Source: JBAIYU01 sp036763085 (GTDB taxonomy: Bacteria > Bacillota > Negativicutes > DSM-1736 > Dendrosporobacteraceae). From it: DNA of 64,000 nt. Made by a program: the position numbers and the translations under genes. The first letter of the stretch is position 1, and every line of letters starts with the position of its first letter. The stretch covers positions 186,001-250,000 of the forward strand of contig NZ_JBAIYU010000010.1 of the NCBI RefSeq assembly GCF_036763085.1, in the 5' to 3' direction. The notes below the pieces were generated by a model that saw only the letters and a program-made list of their open reading frames with translations, searched no databases and was not told the origin of the DNA. Positions 35,320-44,558 of this stretch are shown one piece after another.

Positions 35320-35673
35320 TTATTCTGCTCCTTTTTAATATTAAACAAGAACACTTCTATATGATCGACTTATACGTGTTTATACACAGAACCTTAATAA
35401 ATTGGCAAAGACTTTCCGTCTTAGATATTTCTCCATTGGATTTCATCCATAGCTTGCAAAATCCCGTGAAACTTTATAATATAGCACAATCGCTATCGAT
35501 AATTGGTAAAGGCTAAACATTGTTACAAGTCGTGTTTCTTCAATTTTATTTTTGGTTTAGCTATTTTCATATAACAAACCTAAAAAAGTTCATGTTTTTA
35601 AGCTTACAACATATCACATTTCAATAGAAGAAACTCGCCATCCTTCTAGCAAGTTTCTTCTATTGATCAGATT
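35320..35673. other. 354-bp spacer between abgT and abgA
   Basis: Holds the abgT terminator (35622-35665) and AT-rich DNA with a possible promoter near 35475-35510 for abgA (TATATTATAAAG on the minus strand). Nothing else is supported. Confidence 0.45.
35622..35665 (-). terminator. Hairpin after the abgT gene
   Basis: 14-bp stem CAATAGAAGAAACT/AGTTTCTTCTATTG with an inner GC/GC pairing, directly after the abgT stop. No strong T run. Confidence 0.6.
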
Positions 35674-37245
35674 CTACAAAAATATTTTTGCCCCCGGACC
35701 AAGCGGTAAGTTCAAGAACATAAATACAAGCAGCCAAAGTGTCCAAGCAACCAGGAAAGCTAAGGCATAAGGTATCTGAGTAGCCATTAAAGTACCCATT
35801 CCAGCTTTATCCTCAAATTTCATATATCTACTCATTATACCAAGCATAACAGGAACATAGTAGTTAAGCGGTGTCACTGAATTAACCGAGCTTTCCCCAA
35901 TTCGATACGCTACCTGCGTTAAGGCAGGTTCATACCCCAGAAGGCCGAACATCGGCACAAATATCGGTGCAAGAATGAGCCATTTAGCCGAACCGCTTAT
36001 TACAAATAAATCTACAAACGCAGATAGCAAGATCAATGCAATAACCAATGAAACGCCGGTAAAATCAAGAGATTGCAGAAGATTTGCTCCTTTGACAGCG
36101 ATAACTGTTGCTAAATTAGTTTTGTTAAACCATGCAATGAATTGAGCAGCAGCAAAGGCTGTAACGATGAAACTGATAGCACCAGCTAGTCCTTTGCCTA
36201 AATAATTGGTAATATCTTTTTCTTTTTTTATTACTCCTTTACCGATACCAAATGCAGTTCCAACAAACAAAAAGAAGAAGAATAATATTGGAATGATACC
36301 GTCTAGGAATGCTGATTTAGGCAAAATTGTATGGGTCTTCGGATCACGCAATACACCATAATCCGGGATTAACAACATCGCTAAAATTGCCAAATATACT
36401 AAAGCCGCCCAGCCGGCATACTTCAAACCCTTATTTTCTTCTGCGGTTAGCTTATGCTCATTAACACTTAAATCTACATCCTTAAGTTCCATATGAGCCA
36501 ATCTGGGAGCAACAACCTTTTCTGCAACAATGGTTCCGACTATTGTTAGTATTATTACTGAAGAACTCATAAAGTAATAATTGATTAGTAAATGCGAAGG
36601 AGACGCTGCGGTTGCAGCAACATTACCAATTGCCGTCTGAGTGATCCCAGCGATTAAAGCATCTGTTCCAGCTGGTATTAAATTGGCACTAAACCCAGCT
36701 GCAGTAGCAGCAAAAGCAATCGACATACCTAAAATCGGATTTCGCCCCATCCCCGCGTAGACTGCTGCAGCTGCGGCAGGTACAAACACCATTGATGCAT
36801 CAGATGCCAGGTTGCCATTTATACCAATAAAAAATATTGTTGCAGTAATAGCCCAGGGAGGTACTCCCATCATTATTTTGCGAACTAGTGCACTTACAAA
36901 TCCAGTAGATTCAGCTAATCCCATTGCAAGCATCATTACAACAACTAACCCCAACGGTGGGAAGTTCACAAAATTTTTAACCATATCGGTTAGCATATAG
37001 CGAAAGCCTTCGGCATTGAACAAGCTAAGAACCTTTACATCTACCATCTTCCCGCCTTTACCAACATAAGAAACGGCTGTTCCTTCAAATACTTGAGATA
37101 TTAACAATACAAAAAGTGCTAATAATGCAAACAGCATAAATGGTGAGGGAAATTTGTTACCGACAAATTCAATAAAGTCCAGTGCTTTTTGAAAAGTACT
37201 GCTCGTTTGGGGATTAACAATAGTACGTCGTTCCAGATTTGACAT
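35674..37245 (-). CDS. abgT: AbgT-family transporter
   Basis: About 523 residues with a dozen membrane segments. Typical AbgT stretches are ALDFIEFVGNKFPSPFMLFALLAL near the start, ASDASMVFVPAAAAAVYAGMGRNP, and the C-terminal SSVNSVTPLNYYVPVMLGI. The family imports p-aminobenzoyl-glutamate in E. coli, while some members export sulfonamides. AAGGAGG 6 bp before the ATG at 37245 sets the start. It follows the M20 amidohydrolase gene by about 19 bp and precedes abgA, suggesting uptake and hydrolysis of an N-acyl amino acid or aminobenzoyl-glutamate. Confidence 0.92.
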   Translation of the reverse strand: MSNLERRTIVNPQTSSTFQKALDFIEFVGNKFPSPFMLFALLALFVLLISQVFEGTAVSYVGKGGKMVDVKVLSLFNAEGFRYMLTDMVKNFVNFPPLGLVVVMMLAMGLAESTGFVSALVRKIMMGVPPWAITATIFFIGINGNLASDASMVFVPAAAAAVYAGMGRNPILGMSIAFAATAAGFSANLIPAGTDALIAGITQTAIGNVAATAASPSHLLINYYFMSSSVIILTIVGTIVAEKVVAPRLAHMELKDVDLSVNEHKLTAEENKGLKYAGWAALVYLAILAMLLIPDYGVLRDPKTHTILPKSAFLDGIIPILFFFFLFVGTAFGIGKGVIKKEKDITNYLGKGLAGAISFIVTAFAAAQFIAWFNKTNLATVIAVKGANLLQSLDFTGVSLVIALILLSAFVDLFVISGSAKWLILAPIFVPMFGLLGYEPALTQVAYRIGESSVNSVTPLNYYVPVMLGIMSRYMKFEDKAGMGTLMATQIPYALAFLVAWTLWLLVFMFLNLPLGPGAKIFL

Positions 37246-37264
37246 ATTATGCCTCCTTATCACT

Positions 37265-38476
37265 TTAATTTATTTTATCTTGAGGATTACATTTATCACC
37301 TCCAAAATAACAATACTCAACAGCTTCCAGGGCAATCTGATACATCAGCTTAGCACCTGTTAGCAATGCAGCTTCATCAATGTCAAACCTCGAATTGTGC
37401 AAGACCTGCGGGTGTAGATCATGTTTAGCGCATCCCAACCAAAAGAATGCCCCTGGTATCTTAACTAGATAGTTGGCAAAATCCTCAGCCCCCAAAGTTG
37501 GTTTGATATTGCTATGTATTGACTTATCACCGATTACTGCTGTTGCTGCATTATTAACAATTCCAACAGGGATACTGTAATTATTTAATACAGGATACCC
37601 TGGCTTATAATCAAAGATATATTTACTACCTTGAGCTTGCGTTAATCCACCGAGAATACTTTCCATATATTTAGGAATTTCATGGCGTACTTTTTCACTT
37701 AAGGTACGTATCGTACCTTCAAAACATACTTGTTGCGCTATCACATTGTATCTCTCGCCACCTTTTATTGTGCCAATTGATAAAGTTGCTGCTTCTACAG
37801 GATCAATCCGGCGACTAATGATATGGCTAAAACCTTGAATAGTATCTGCTGCTATTGTTATAGCGTCTATACCCTGATGCGGATAGGCGGCATGAGCTCC
37901 ACGTCCTTTAATTGTTACAGCAAATCTGTCAGATGCCGCCATTAACGCACCTGTTTTTATCCCAATGTGACCAGCCGGCAGCTCCGGCCACAAATGCAGT
38001 CCAAAAATTGCGTCAACATCATCTAAAATTCCATCCTGCATAATTGTTGTTGCTCCCCCCTTCGGAGATGCTTCTTCTGCAGGCTGAAATACCAGTTTTA
38101 TAGTTCCGGATAAGTTAGAGCAATTTTCCGCAAGCATTGCTGCCGTGCCTAATAAAATTGCCATATGACCGTCATGTCCACAGGCATGCATAATACCTGA
38201 ATTTAGGGATTTATACTCTACGTCATTTTCCTCAGTTATTGGCAAGGCATCCATATCAGCCCTCAGAGCAATAACCGGTCCCTTTTTTGAGCCTCTTATA
38301 ATACCACATACCCCGTAATTATCATTGCACCTATATACTTCAATCCCTAGGGATTGAAGAAAATCAGTAATTACTGCAGCAGTTCTTTCTTCTTGTCCGC
38401 TCAACTCAGGATAGCGATGAAAATCCCTGCGCATTTTAATAATCATTTGTTCTAACTCTGCTGGACATTCCCACAT
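37265..38476 (-). CDS. M20 family amidohydrolase (N-acyl amino acid / hippurate hydrolase type)
   Basis: About 403 residues with the M20D pattern: RRDFHRYPELSGQEERTA, ALRADMDALPI, metal motif MHACGHDGHM, catalytic Glu in VFQPAEEAS, and GAEDFANYL near the end. It would hydrolyse N-acyl or N-aroyl amino acids. The ATG at 38476 is 11 bp from GGTGG; a GTG at 38491 is the alternative. First gene of an operon with abgT. It is related to but shorter than AbgA and does not look like AbgB. Confidence 0.88.
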   Translation of the reverse strand: MWECPAELEQMIIKMRRDFHRYPELSGQEERTAAVITDFLQSLGIEVYRCNDNYGVCGIIRGSKKGPVIALRADMDALPITEENDVEYKSLNSGIMHACGHDGHMAILLGTAAMLAENCSNLSGTIKLVFQPAEEASPKGGATTIMQDGILDDVDAIFGLHLWPELPAGHIGIKTGALMAASDRFAVTIKGRGAHAAYPHQGIDAITIAADTIQGFSHIISRRIDPVEAATLSIGTIKGGERYNVIAQQVCFEGTIRTLSEKVRHEIPKYMESILGGLTQAQGSKYIFDYKPGYPVLNNYSIPVGIVNNAATAVIGDKSIHSNIKPTLGAEDFANYLVKIPGAFFWLGCAKHDLHPQVLHNSRFDIDEAALLTGAKLMYQIALEAVEYCYFGGDKCNPQDKIN

Positions 38477-38491
38477 AGCATAACAAACCAC

Positions 38492-38808
38492 CTTTATTTA
38501 CCAGATTTTATATGTAATTTCGGTCATTATATGGACATTTCCTTTTTAGGGTAAAAAAATCTACTTCAACTTGTTCTCACAGTACGCCATTACTGCTCTA
38601 TTAATTTACTATAAACTCCATTTATTTGTTTATTTGCTTCAATAAATCAAAAAATGAGGCCTTTACGATCGATCATAAATTGATTGATAGCAAAAAGCCT
38701 CATTGCTTTTACCTGCAATATTATTATATTAATTCACCACAAGATTATGATAACATGTTTTTAGGACTTTTAAAAGACATTTCCTTAATCATTTTTTTAT
38801 TTTTTATA
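38492..38808. other. 317-bp spacer upstream of the amidohydrolase/abgT operon
   Basis: Contains the terminator at 38653-38704 and a possible TATAAT at about 38526-38531 for the downstream operon. No gene seen. Confidence 0.45.
38653..38704 (-). terminator. Terminator of the abg-locus regulator gene
   Basis: AATGAGGC/GCCTCATT arms with an AT-rich middle that also pairs (ATCAATCA region). On the minus strand it is followed by TTTTTTGATT. Confidence 0.7.
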
Positions 38809-40149
38809 TCACTTAACTAATGCGACTAATTTATTTAACAGTACTTGATATAGTTTGCGCGGTCTACCTTTACCAACCCCTTCTTCCCCTACCAATTCAG
38901 CAAAATCATTGTCAACTAAATTTCCTAGTAAGCGCCGCGCACTGCGGGTTGTTATATTTAAATATAATGCAATGTCATCAGCGTTTACTACTTTGTTTTC
39001 CAACTTAGTGAATACAGCAATCAGTTTATTTATTGTAGTTATGCTTACATTTAATTGTTCAGCTAATTTCCGCACATCCTTATTTTCACATCTTATCTCA
39101 TACTTGATATGCACAGCTGAATTCAAAGGTCCTAAAGCAACTTTATTATCAAGAACTACCATCCATTTACCATCGCCTGCCTGTCGTGCCAAGCCCAGCG
39201 CAGCATGAGCATTTTGGTCAGCGGCATGTGCAGTTTGACCAAAACCGATACCTCCACTTACATTAATTGCTAGCTTTTGCGTTATATCCTCGTGAACTGG
39301 AATAGTGGTGAAAGACTTAGTAACCTCTTCAACACTTCCCCTGGTAGAATAAATAGTATATCGCCCATTATCGTGCATCAAAATCGAACCTTTAACGGCT
39401 TCTGTATATTTAATAAGAATATCATATAGCTGTAATTCTTTTCTCTTAGCATCGTAACCGGAAGCAGCCTCCCTTACGAAATCATCATAGCCTCCAATGA
39501 CAATATGATGTATAGCAATTTGTCCACCTTTAAACCTGGCCGCTTCCACCTTATTAATAGCAGTAGACAGCATAGATCGAATATTACTCCGCGTCGGCCA
39601 GATACGAAAAGCCGGTATACCTAACTGCTTAAGCTTTCGAAAACTGGAATGGAAACAAGTTACAGCTATGCTAGTCTTGCTATCTTGCCATAGATCATAG
39701 TGATATTTAGTCAATTCTTCTCCTGAAATCGTACCGCTGTATTCATTCGTATAATACTCAGGCATATCTAAGGATATATCGGTAAATGTTTCTTCAATTT
39801 CTTTAGCACTAAAAGTATCAAAACTAATTCTATCTATCTCAAGTCTTTCTATATAAAGAATTTGAATGAGCACTCTATATAGGCTGGACCCTGTATGCGG
39901 TATATATAACAATGGTTTGGAAGTCTTATTAGATTTTAAGGCGTACATATGTGGAACTTTACCTGAAAACAGCCACGCATCTACTCTATCGTCATTTTGC
40001 GCAATTATATCTGGAACCTCTGGTGCATCCTGATAAATAAAAGGTAAAATATTTATTTTATCAGCTTTTTCCTGTGCTACATCACAAATAAGCGCTACAG
40101 AATCGGACGGACCTACTACCGCAATATTTATCTTCGCCACTTCAATCAC
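38809..40149 (-). CDS. Putative transcriptional regulator with cyclase-like middle domain and winged HTH
   Basis: 446 residues. The N-terminal 190 resemble a sensor (KINIAVVGPSDSVALICDVAQ). The middle carries ISGGIGFGQTAHAADQNAHAAL-like sequence (VSGGIGFGQTAHAADQ), reminiscent of the degenerate GGDEF/cyclase-like domain of CdaR and PucR. The C-terminal 90 residues read LAEQLNVSITTINKLI and YLNITTRSARRLLGNLVDND, two HTH-like elements. The GTG start follows AAGGA. It lies upstream of the amidohydrolase/abgT operon on the same strand and is its most likely regulator. Family not firmly identified. Confidence 0.7.
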   Translation of the reverse strand: MIEVAKINIAVVGPSDSVALICDVAQEKADKINILPFIYQDAPEVPDIIAQNDDRVDAWLFSGKVPHMYALKSNKTSKPLLYIPHTGSSLYRVLIQILYIERLEIDRISFDTFSAKEIEETFTDISLDMPEYYTNEYSGTISGEELTKYHYDLWQDSKTSIAVTCFHSSFRKLKQLGIPAFRIWPTRSNIRSMLSTAINKVEAARFKGGQIAIHHIVIGGYDDFVREAASGYDAKRKELQLYDILIKYTEAVKGSILMHDNGRYTIYSTRGSVEEVTKSFTTIPVHEDITQKLAINVSGGIGFGQTAHAADQNAHAALGLARQAGDGKWMVVLDNKVALGPLNSAVHIKYEIRCENKDVRKLAEQLNVSITTINKLIAVFTKLENKVVNADDIALYLNITTRSARRLLGNLVDNDFAELVGEEGVGKGRPRKLYQVLLNKLVALVK

Positions 40150-40224
40150 CGTGTCCTTAATAATCTCTTAACCAATTATACCACATAAAGAAAACTATTC
40201 TTCTTTGCCCTATCAAAAATCAAA

Positions 40225-40258
40225 AGCTCACGACTACCAAATGGCAACCGTAAGCTTA
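40225..40258 (-). terminator. Hairpin after the broken PNPOx gene
   Basis: AAGCTTACG/CGTGAGCTT arms with one mismatch and an inner pairing; the minus strand continues TTGATTTTTG. It lies about 135 bp beyond the ancestral stop. Confidence 0.6.
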
Positions 40259-40393
40259 ACATCACATTCTTTAGCGAAGTTTACCGGAACAGCTCAAATA
40301 TAATTGAGGGCTCTTTTTAGAAAATAGCTTCTGCGTAAATTCTACACTGACATATCTCCATATCAAAATCCGTAATATTCATTAAACTAACAA

Positions 40394-40785
40394 TCAAAAC
40401 TTAATTATACGGGGTTCATCGGTGTATGAGTAAACCGTAGCTGTAGCATCTTGCAGATATAGTACCTCTGTGTTTTCATCTTTAGACTGATAAATTTTCT
40501 GCAAATCAGGGTATGCATCAAGCATATTTTGCTTCGCTTCTACCCTGTCATCTCTTACTGCAGTTGCAGCGACACGAATCCTTCACTGCCATCTACAGCA
40601 CAGATTTCAATTTTAGGATTTACCTGCATCTGTTTTGAAGCATTTTTATCTTTGCCTGTTAGGATATATAATTTGTCTTCATAAATATTTACAGTTCCAA
40701 AAGGGCGCACTCTTGGCTGGTCACCGTCTACAGTAGCCAGATAATACGTATTGCATTTCTTAAGAAAATCATATACTTCTTTCAC
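40394..40785 (-). pseudogene. PNPOx-like flavin/PLP-oxidase-fold protein, disrupted by a one-base frameshift
   Basis: From the start at 40785 (first codon GTG, with GGAGG upstream) the frame reads FLKKCNTYYLATVDGDQPRV and VNPKIEICAVDGSEG, a clear PNPOx-like split-barrel N-terminus, and stops at 40555 after 76 codons. Shifting one base near 40580 restores IRVAATAVRDDRVEAK, then MLDAYPDLQKIY and EVLYLQDATATVYSY to a TGA at 40394, giving the usual length of about 130 residues. Where the family has W-I-R-V the DNA lacks one base. Either a recent inactivation or a sequencing error; the intact 3' half with normal codons means it is young. Confidence 0.85.
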
Positions 40786-41155
40786 GATTTAACCTCCAAT
40801 ATAAATGTTTATGCTTCGCTTATTATGTTAGAAACCATGTGCCGCTATTCATTAATTTGTCTTCCATATGTGACAGCCCGCTTCAAGCTATTTATAAAGC
40901 TAATTCGCGTATATGCTCATTTTTATAAACTCCTCTTCACCCATTTCATAAATATATTGTCCACGAGACTGGCACAAATATTATGCTTTTCAAAAAAGGG
41001 AGCCGAATGCAAAGTACAAAATAGTCAAACGCTATTAGTTGTAGTAAAAAGAATAAACCCATAGACATCCCTGACCTTAGGGCTGCTATGGGTTTTATTT
41101 AATTTAATTCACTTCCTACCGCCTTTTTAAATCCTTGACCTCAATGCGCCACTCC
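40786..41155. other. 370-bp gene-free region
   Basis: Contains the bidirectional terminator at 41052-41099. A 79-codon open frame on the plus strand at 40825-41064 has no ribosome site and no recognisable family, so I do not call it. Confidence 0.5.
41052..41099 (-). terminator. Terminator of the WYL/nitroreductase operon
   Basis: AATAAACCCATAG pairs with CTATGGGTTTTATT, with an inner CCCT/AGGG stem. T-rich on both sides. Confidence 0.8.
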
Positions 41156-41452
41156 TCAAATATCTTCACACTCATAACATACTGCTGCACTATTTTCCAA
41201 CACACTTGCGATGTGTTTTCCTACTTCAATGTGAGCTGGATGAACTAGATAAGCCTCTAAGTCCTTCATCGAACGATATTTAGCAATCAGCAAAATATCA
41301 TATGATGATGCTCCTGAACGTATATTGACTTCTACCTTCAGATCGATAAGTTCTTCTATCTTTCCCTTCATGCTTAGAAGCACATCTTTGGTCTTCGCAA
41401 TGTTTTCTGGACTTCTGTCTTTCAGCTTAAGCAGCAGATTGTTTATAATCAT
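41156..41452 (-). CDS. Dabb (stress-responsive A/B barrel) family protein
   Basis: 98 residues with the dimeric alpha/beta-barrel pattern: start INNLLLKLKDRSPENIAKTK, central SSYDILLIAKYRSMKDLEAY, and the conserved LVHPAHIEVGKHI. Function in bacteria is mostly unknown; some members act on small hydrophobic or aromatic compounds. AAGGAG precedes the ATG. Last gene of the WYL/nitroreductase/NTF2 group. Confidence 0.85.
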   Translation of the reverse strand: MIINNLLLKLKDRSPENIAKTKDVLLSMKGKIEELIDLKVEVNIRSGASSYDILLIAKYRSMKDLEAYLVHPAHIEVGKHIASVLENSAAVCYECEDI

Positions 41453-41513
41453 TTTATATCTCCTTCACAAAAGTATAATAGTTCGCGCATTTTTCAACGC
41501 TATTTTTACAAGC

Positions 41514-41849
41514 TCACTCCGTCAATTTAATACGCAAACGACTGATCTTATTTTCGCCAATCACAAAATGATAATCAAATAAAACCGGGCTCCCTTCAAA
41601 ATTACCAGATACTTGTGCGGTAAGAACAGTTTCATTGTCACGCTCAATAATCCTCTTGGCCGCGACAGTAACTCTGTATTTTTCAATGCTGGCCTCAATC
41701 CAATTTTTAATAGCAGTTTTTCCGCAGATCTCCCGCCCTTCATCCTGAACAACGGCGTCATCAGTAAAACACGCAATGAATTCCGTACTATCATAATCGT
41801 TTTTTGCCTTAAAAAAGGCTTCTATAACTGGTACCATTTTTATTTCCAT
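41514..41849 (-). CDS. SnoaL/NTF2-like protein
   Basis: 111 residues matching the SnoaL-like fold: VIEAFFKAKNDYDSTEFIACFTDDAVVQDEGR at the start and a GKTAIKNWIEASI helix. This fold includes isomerases, hydrolases and ligand-binding proteins; catalytic residues cannot be assigned. AGGGGTG precedes the ATG. Co-directional with the nitroreductase (53 bp apart). Confidence 0.82.
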   Translation of the reverse strand: MEIKMVPVIEAFFKAKNDYDSTEFIACFTDDAVVQDEGREICGKTAIKNWIEASIEKYRVTVAAKRIIERDNETVLTAQVSGNFEGSPVLFDYHFVIGENKISRLRIKLTE

Positions 41850-41902
41850 AGTAGTTCACCCCTAAATATCTTTTACTCGGCTAGTCAGTTTATTAGCGAT
41901 AA

Positions 41903-42739
41903 TTAACAATACTGCCAAGTGACCTGTAATGGATTTCTTTCCACCAATCGATGATAGGTATGTTTTGGATAGCCAACCATCATTCCACTAGTTACTTGCA
42001 TATTTATCGGTATATTTAACAATTTAATGAGAGGCTCATAGCCTGACGCGGCGCAGTACTCAAACAAACCAGCCCAACACGTTCCCAATCCCAAAGATGT
42101 TGCAAACAGTTGCAGGTAGGAAAATGCGATATAAGTATTATCCCTCCCTGTGGCAAAAGAATCCTTATTGGTTACAGCTATAATTAAACATGGCGCAGAG
42201 CGGAGGACAACGTCTTCACTCCGCTGACGGTATTGCTCAACCATCATTGCCGTATGTGGTGCATATTTTGATGCTGCCATCACTGGAGAATTTTTCAGTT
42301 CACTCGCCGTCCATTCAATAACGGTCGCCGAAATCTGTTGCAGAGTATCCGGATTATCTACTATGTAATAGGCGATTCCCTGCGAATTACATGCAGTCGG
42401 TGCCATCCTAGCGATATCCAAAAGCTGCACTATCTTATCCCTGGATACACCCTTTAGCTGATAGTTGCGTATGGACCGGCGCGACCGCAAAAACTGAGCG
42501 ACTATATCCGAATTAAGAACGGAGTCTTCTACAATGGGAACCTGCCTGTCCAACGGTGAATTCTTATTATCCAGAGCTCCCTCAGGACAAACAGTCACAC
42601 ATTGTCCGCAGCTAATGCAAAGATTCCGTATTGCCTGCGGTCCAGTTTCCCTCATACCAATAACACCTGGGCAAATGGCAACACATGTGCCGCATTTGGT
42701 ACATTTGCCTTGGTCGACTTTGATAAAATCCATAGTCAT
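41903..42739 (-). CDS. Nitroreductase-family protein with N-terminal 2[4Fe-4S] ferredoxin
   Basis: 278 residues. The N-terminal 55 hold two clusters, CTKCGTCVAICPGVI and CISCGQCVTVCPEGAL. The rest is a FMN nitroreductase domain beginning RSRRSIRNYQLKGVSRDKI and containing the usual TACNSQG and GLGTCWAGLFE motifs. Electrons would pass from the ferredoxin domain to FMN and on to nitro- or quinone-like substrates. AGGTGAT lies 8 bp before the ATG. It follows the WYL regulator on the same strand. Confidence 0.9.
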   Translation of the reverse strand: MTMDFIKVDQGKCTKCGTCVAICPGVIGMRETGPQAIRNLCISCGQCVTVCPEGALDNKNSPLDRQVPIVEDSVLNSDIVAQFLRSRRSIRNYQLKGVSRDKIVQLLDIARMAPTACNSQGIAYYIVDNPDTLQQISATVIEWTASELKNSPVMAASKYAPHTAMMVEQYRQRSEDVVLRSAPCLIIAVTNKDSFATGRDNTYIAFSYLQLFATSLGLGTCWAGLFEYCAASGYEPLIKLLNIPINMQVTSGMMVGYPKHTYHRLVERNPLQVTWQYC

Positions 42740-42809
42740 AACTGCTTATCACCTCATGTTTTTCTCAATTATACACAAAGTAATAAGACAACTGTATGTC
42801 ATATTAAAA

Positions 42810-43718
42810 CTATGGATTATAAATATTTGAGGCTAGCCTTATTTTTTCCACTATGGCTATTCTGACATGTTCCGGTTCTAACACTTCTACCAAACTGCCA
42901 AAAGATAAGATGTAGCCATAGATCCATTCGCCTTCGGGTAAAGCAACGTCCATAGTAAAGCTGCCGTCATCATTCTGGGTAATATAAGTGTCATCAAAAT
43001 AATCATATAACCGATTCAAAGCCTTTGGCTGAAAGCGAAGTTTTAAATTAATAAGTGGTTGGGAAAAATCTTTCGTCTCGAAATGTTGCCGAGAAGTCCT
43101 TCTGGTCTCAAATGTTTCCGGTAATACTTCCAGCTTTTTTAATCGGGAAATTCGAAATGTTCTATGCTCTTGGCGCACTCGGCAAAAGGCCACTAAATAC
43201 CATGCATTGTCTTTAAAAATCAATTTTTCTGGTTCAGCCGAACGACTACTTTTCTGCCCTTCGGCATTCACATATTGAAAACGGATTACTTTACGATGGA
43301 TCAAGGCCTGCCTTATGTCGTTGAACTTATTTTTTTCTTCCGCCCTGCTACCCCAAGGCGAAAAGTCAACTTCAACCCAATCGTGACTCAAAGTGTCTTT
43401 AAATATTGCCCCCAACTTTTCCAAGACCCTATCTAATTCTGGATATTGAGTCGCCTGCATGGTTTTTATCGCTAGCAGCAAACTTTCACTTTCCTGAGTT
43501 GAAATAAGGGTCCGGTTGATCGCATAGTTTTCGAGAAGATATATACCTCCTCCGTTGCCCTTGCTCATATACACAGGAACACCAGTTGCGGAGAGAACAT
43601 CTATATCGCGGTAAATTGTCCTCGTCGATACACCAAAGCGATCAGCAAGTTCCTTGGCTGTGACAGTTCCTTTATTAAGTAAGATAGTCATTATTTCAAA
43701 TAATCGGTTCATTTTCAT
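42810..43718 (-). CDS. WYL-domain HTH transcriptional regulator (YafY type)
   Basis: 302 residues. The N-terminal HTH_11 reads LNKGTVTAKELADRFGVSTRTIYRDIDVLSATG. The WYL domain is at IRFQYVNAEGQKSSRSAEPEKLIFKDNAWYLVAFCRVR, followed by a WCX-type tail. WYL domains bind small ligands or nucleic acid. It leads the nitroreductase operon and a perfect inverted repeat covers its promoter, so autoregulation is likely. Start ATG at 43718 or 43712, after GGGTGAT. Confidence 0.9.
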   Translation of the reverse strand: MKMNRLFEIMTILLNKGTVTAKELADRFGVSTRTIYRDIDVLSATGVPVYMSKGNGGGIYLLENYAINRTLISTQESESLLLAIKTMQATQYPELDRVLEKLGAIFKDTLSHDWVEVDFSPWGSRAEEKNKFNDIRQALIHRKVIRFQYVNAEGQKSSRSAEPEKLIFKDNAWYLVAFCRVRQEHRTFRISRLKKLEVLPETFETRRTSRQHFETKDFSQPLINLKLRFQPKALNRLYDYFDDTYITQNDDGSFTMDVALPEGEWIYGYILSFGSLVEVLEPEHVRIAIVEKIRLASNIYNP

Positions 43719-43736
43719 TTTTTATCACCCGAAATA

Positions 43737-43780
43737 ATTATAGCATTAAATATGACATAAATACGTCATATTTAATGCTA
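43737..43780 (-). promoter_or_regulatory. Promoter and overlapping 16-bp inverted repeat upstream of the WYL gene
   Basis: Arms 43741-43756 and 43765-43780 (TAGCATTAAATATGAC and its exact complement) are separated by 8 bp. A TATAAT -10 box on the minus strand (43737-43742) overlaps one end of the repeat, and the rest covers the spacer and -35 region. This is the geometry of a repressor operator; the WYL protein is the obvious candidate ligand. Confidence 0.65.
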
Positions 43781-43944
43781 CCTGCAACGCAATGTTAGAC
43801 TGTAGTGTATTATTTTATGATAAGTCATCCATGCATCTGATGGACGCGATCTTAAAGTAAATAAAGTAGCTTGTGTTTTTTTGTATTAAACTAACACTCA
43901 GCATAGTTGATGAAATATTTAGTACGTACTGAAAATAATAACCC

Positions 43945-44517
43945 TTATTCCTTAGTCGCCAATAATCCGTAAAAATCTTCTTCTACTTTGATCGGTCTGA
44001 CTACAAACCCAGTTTGTGTTAACCATAAATGTACATCTTCCTGAGAAACTCGATGACTTACAGGAGGACCCTGATTCATCTCTCGCTTATCCCATTCAAT
44101 TATCGCTAATTTCCCACCTGGCTTTAATATTCGGTGTATCTCAAGTAAAAAGCGCTGTAAGTCATTTGCTTCGTGAAGGACAAAAAAAGCTACTGCAAAA
44201 TCAGCTGAGTTATCGGCTAACAGAAAATCATTTTCCCTAATCTGTACTATCTCAATGTTTTCTACTCCGGATTGCCGAATTCTTTCGCTTACCATATTTA
44301 GCATTTCATCCGAAATATCCATTGCATATACTTTGCCATTTAAACCAACTAAATTACTTGCTGGGATAGTAAAATATCCAATACCACAACCAATATCCGC
44401 TACTATATTTCCTTTTTGAATACCAAATCTTTTTAGAACTTCTTCTGGTGGCAGTTTTTTTCTACGCTCAGGATTATCAAGTTTTGCAAAAGACTTTACG
44501 TCGAATTTATGATGCAT
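43945..44517 (-). CDS. Class I SAM-dependent methyltransferase
   Basis: About 190 residues. Motif I VADIGCGIGYFTIPAS, acidic turn VYAMDISDEML, and post-motif LHEANDLQRFLLEIHRILKPGGKLAIIEW are textbook UbiE/Methyltransf_11. The substrate is unknown; small-molecule or metalloid methyltransferases share this pattern. GGAGG is 5 bp before the ATG at 44517. It follows the two YeeE/YedE genes on the same strand with a 41-bp gap and may belong to that operon. Confidence 0.88.
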   Translation of the reverse strand: MHHKFDVKSFAKLDNPERRKKLPPEEVLKRFGIQKGNIVADIGCGIGYFTIPASNLVGLNGKVYAMDISDEMLNMVSERIRQSGVENIEIVQIRENDFLLADNSADFAVAFFVLHEANDLQRFLLEIHRILKPGGKLAIIEWDKREMNQGPPVSHRVSQEDVHLWLTQTGFVVRPIKVEEDFYGLLATKE

Positions 44518-44558
44518 AGTAACCTCCATCAGCTATACTAACTCTTACAATTTAGTAT

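Noticed and set aside
40825..41064. 79-codon plus-strand frame
   Set aside because: No ribosome site or family; ends inside a terminator hairpin.
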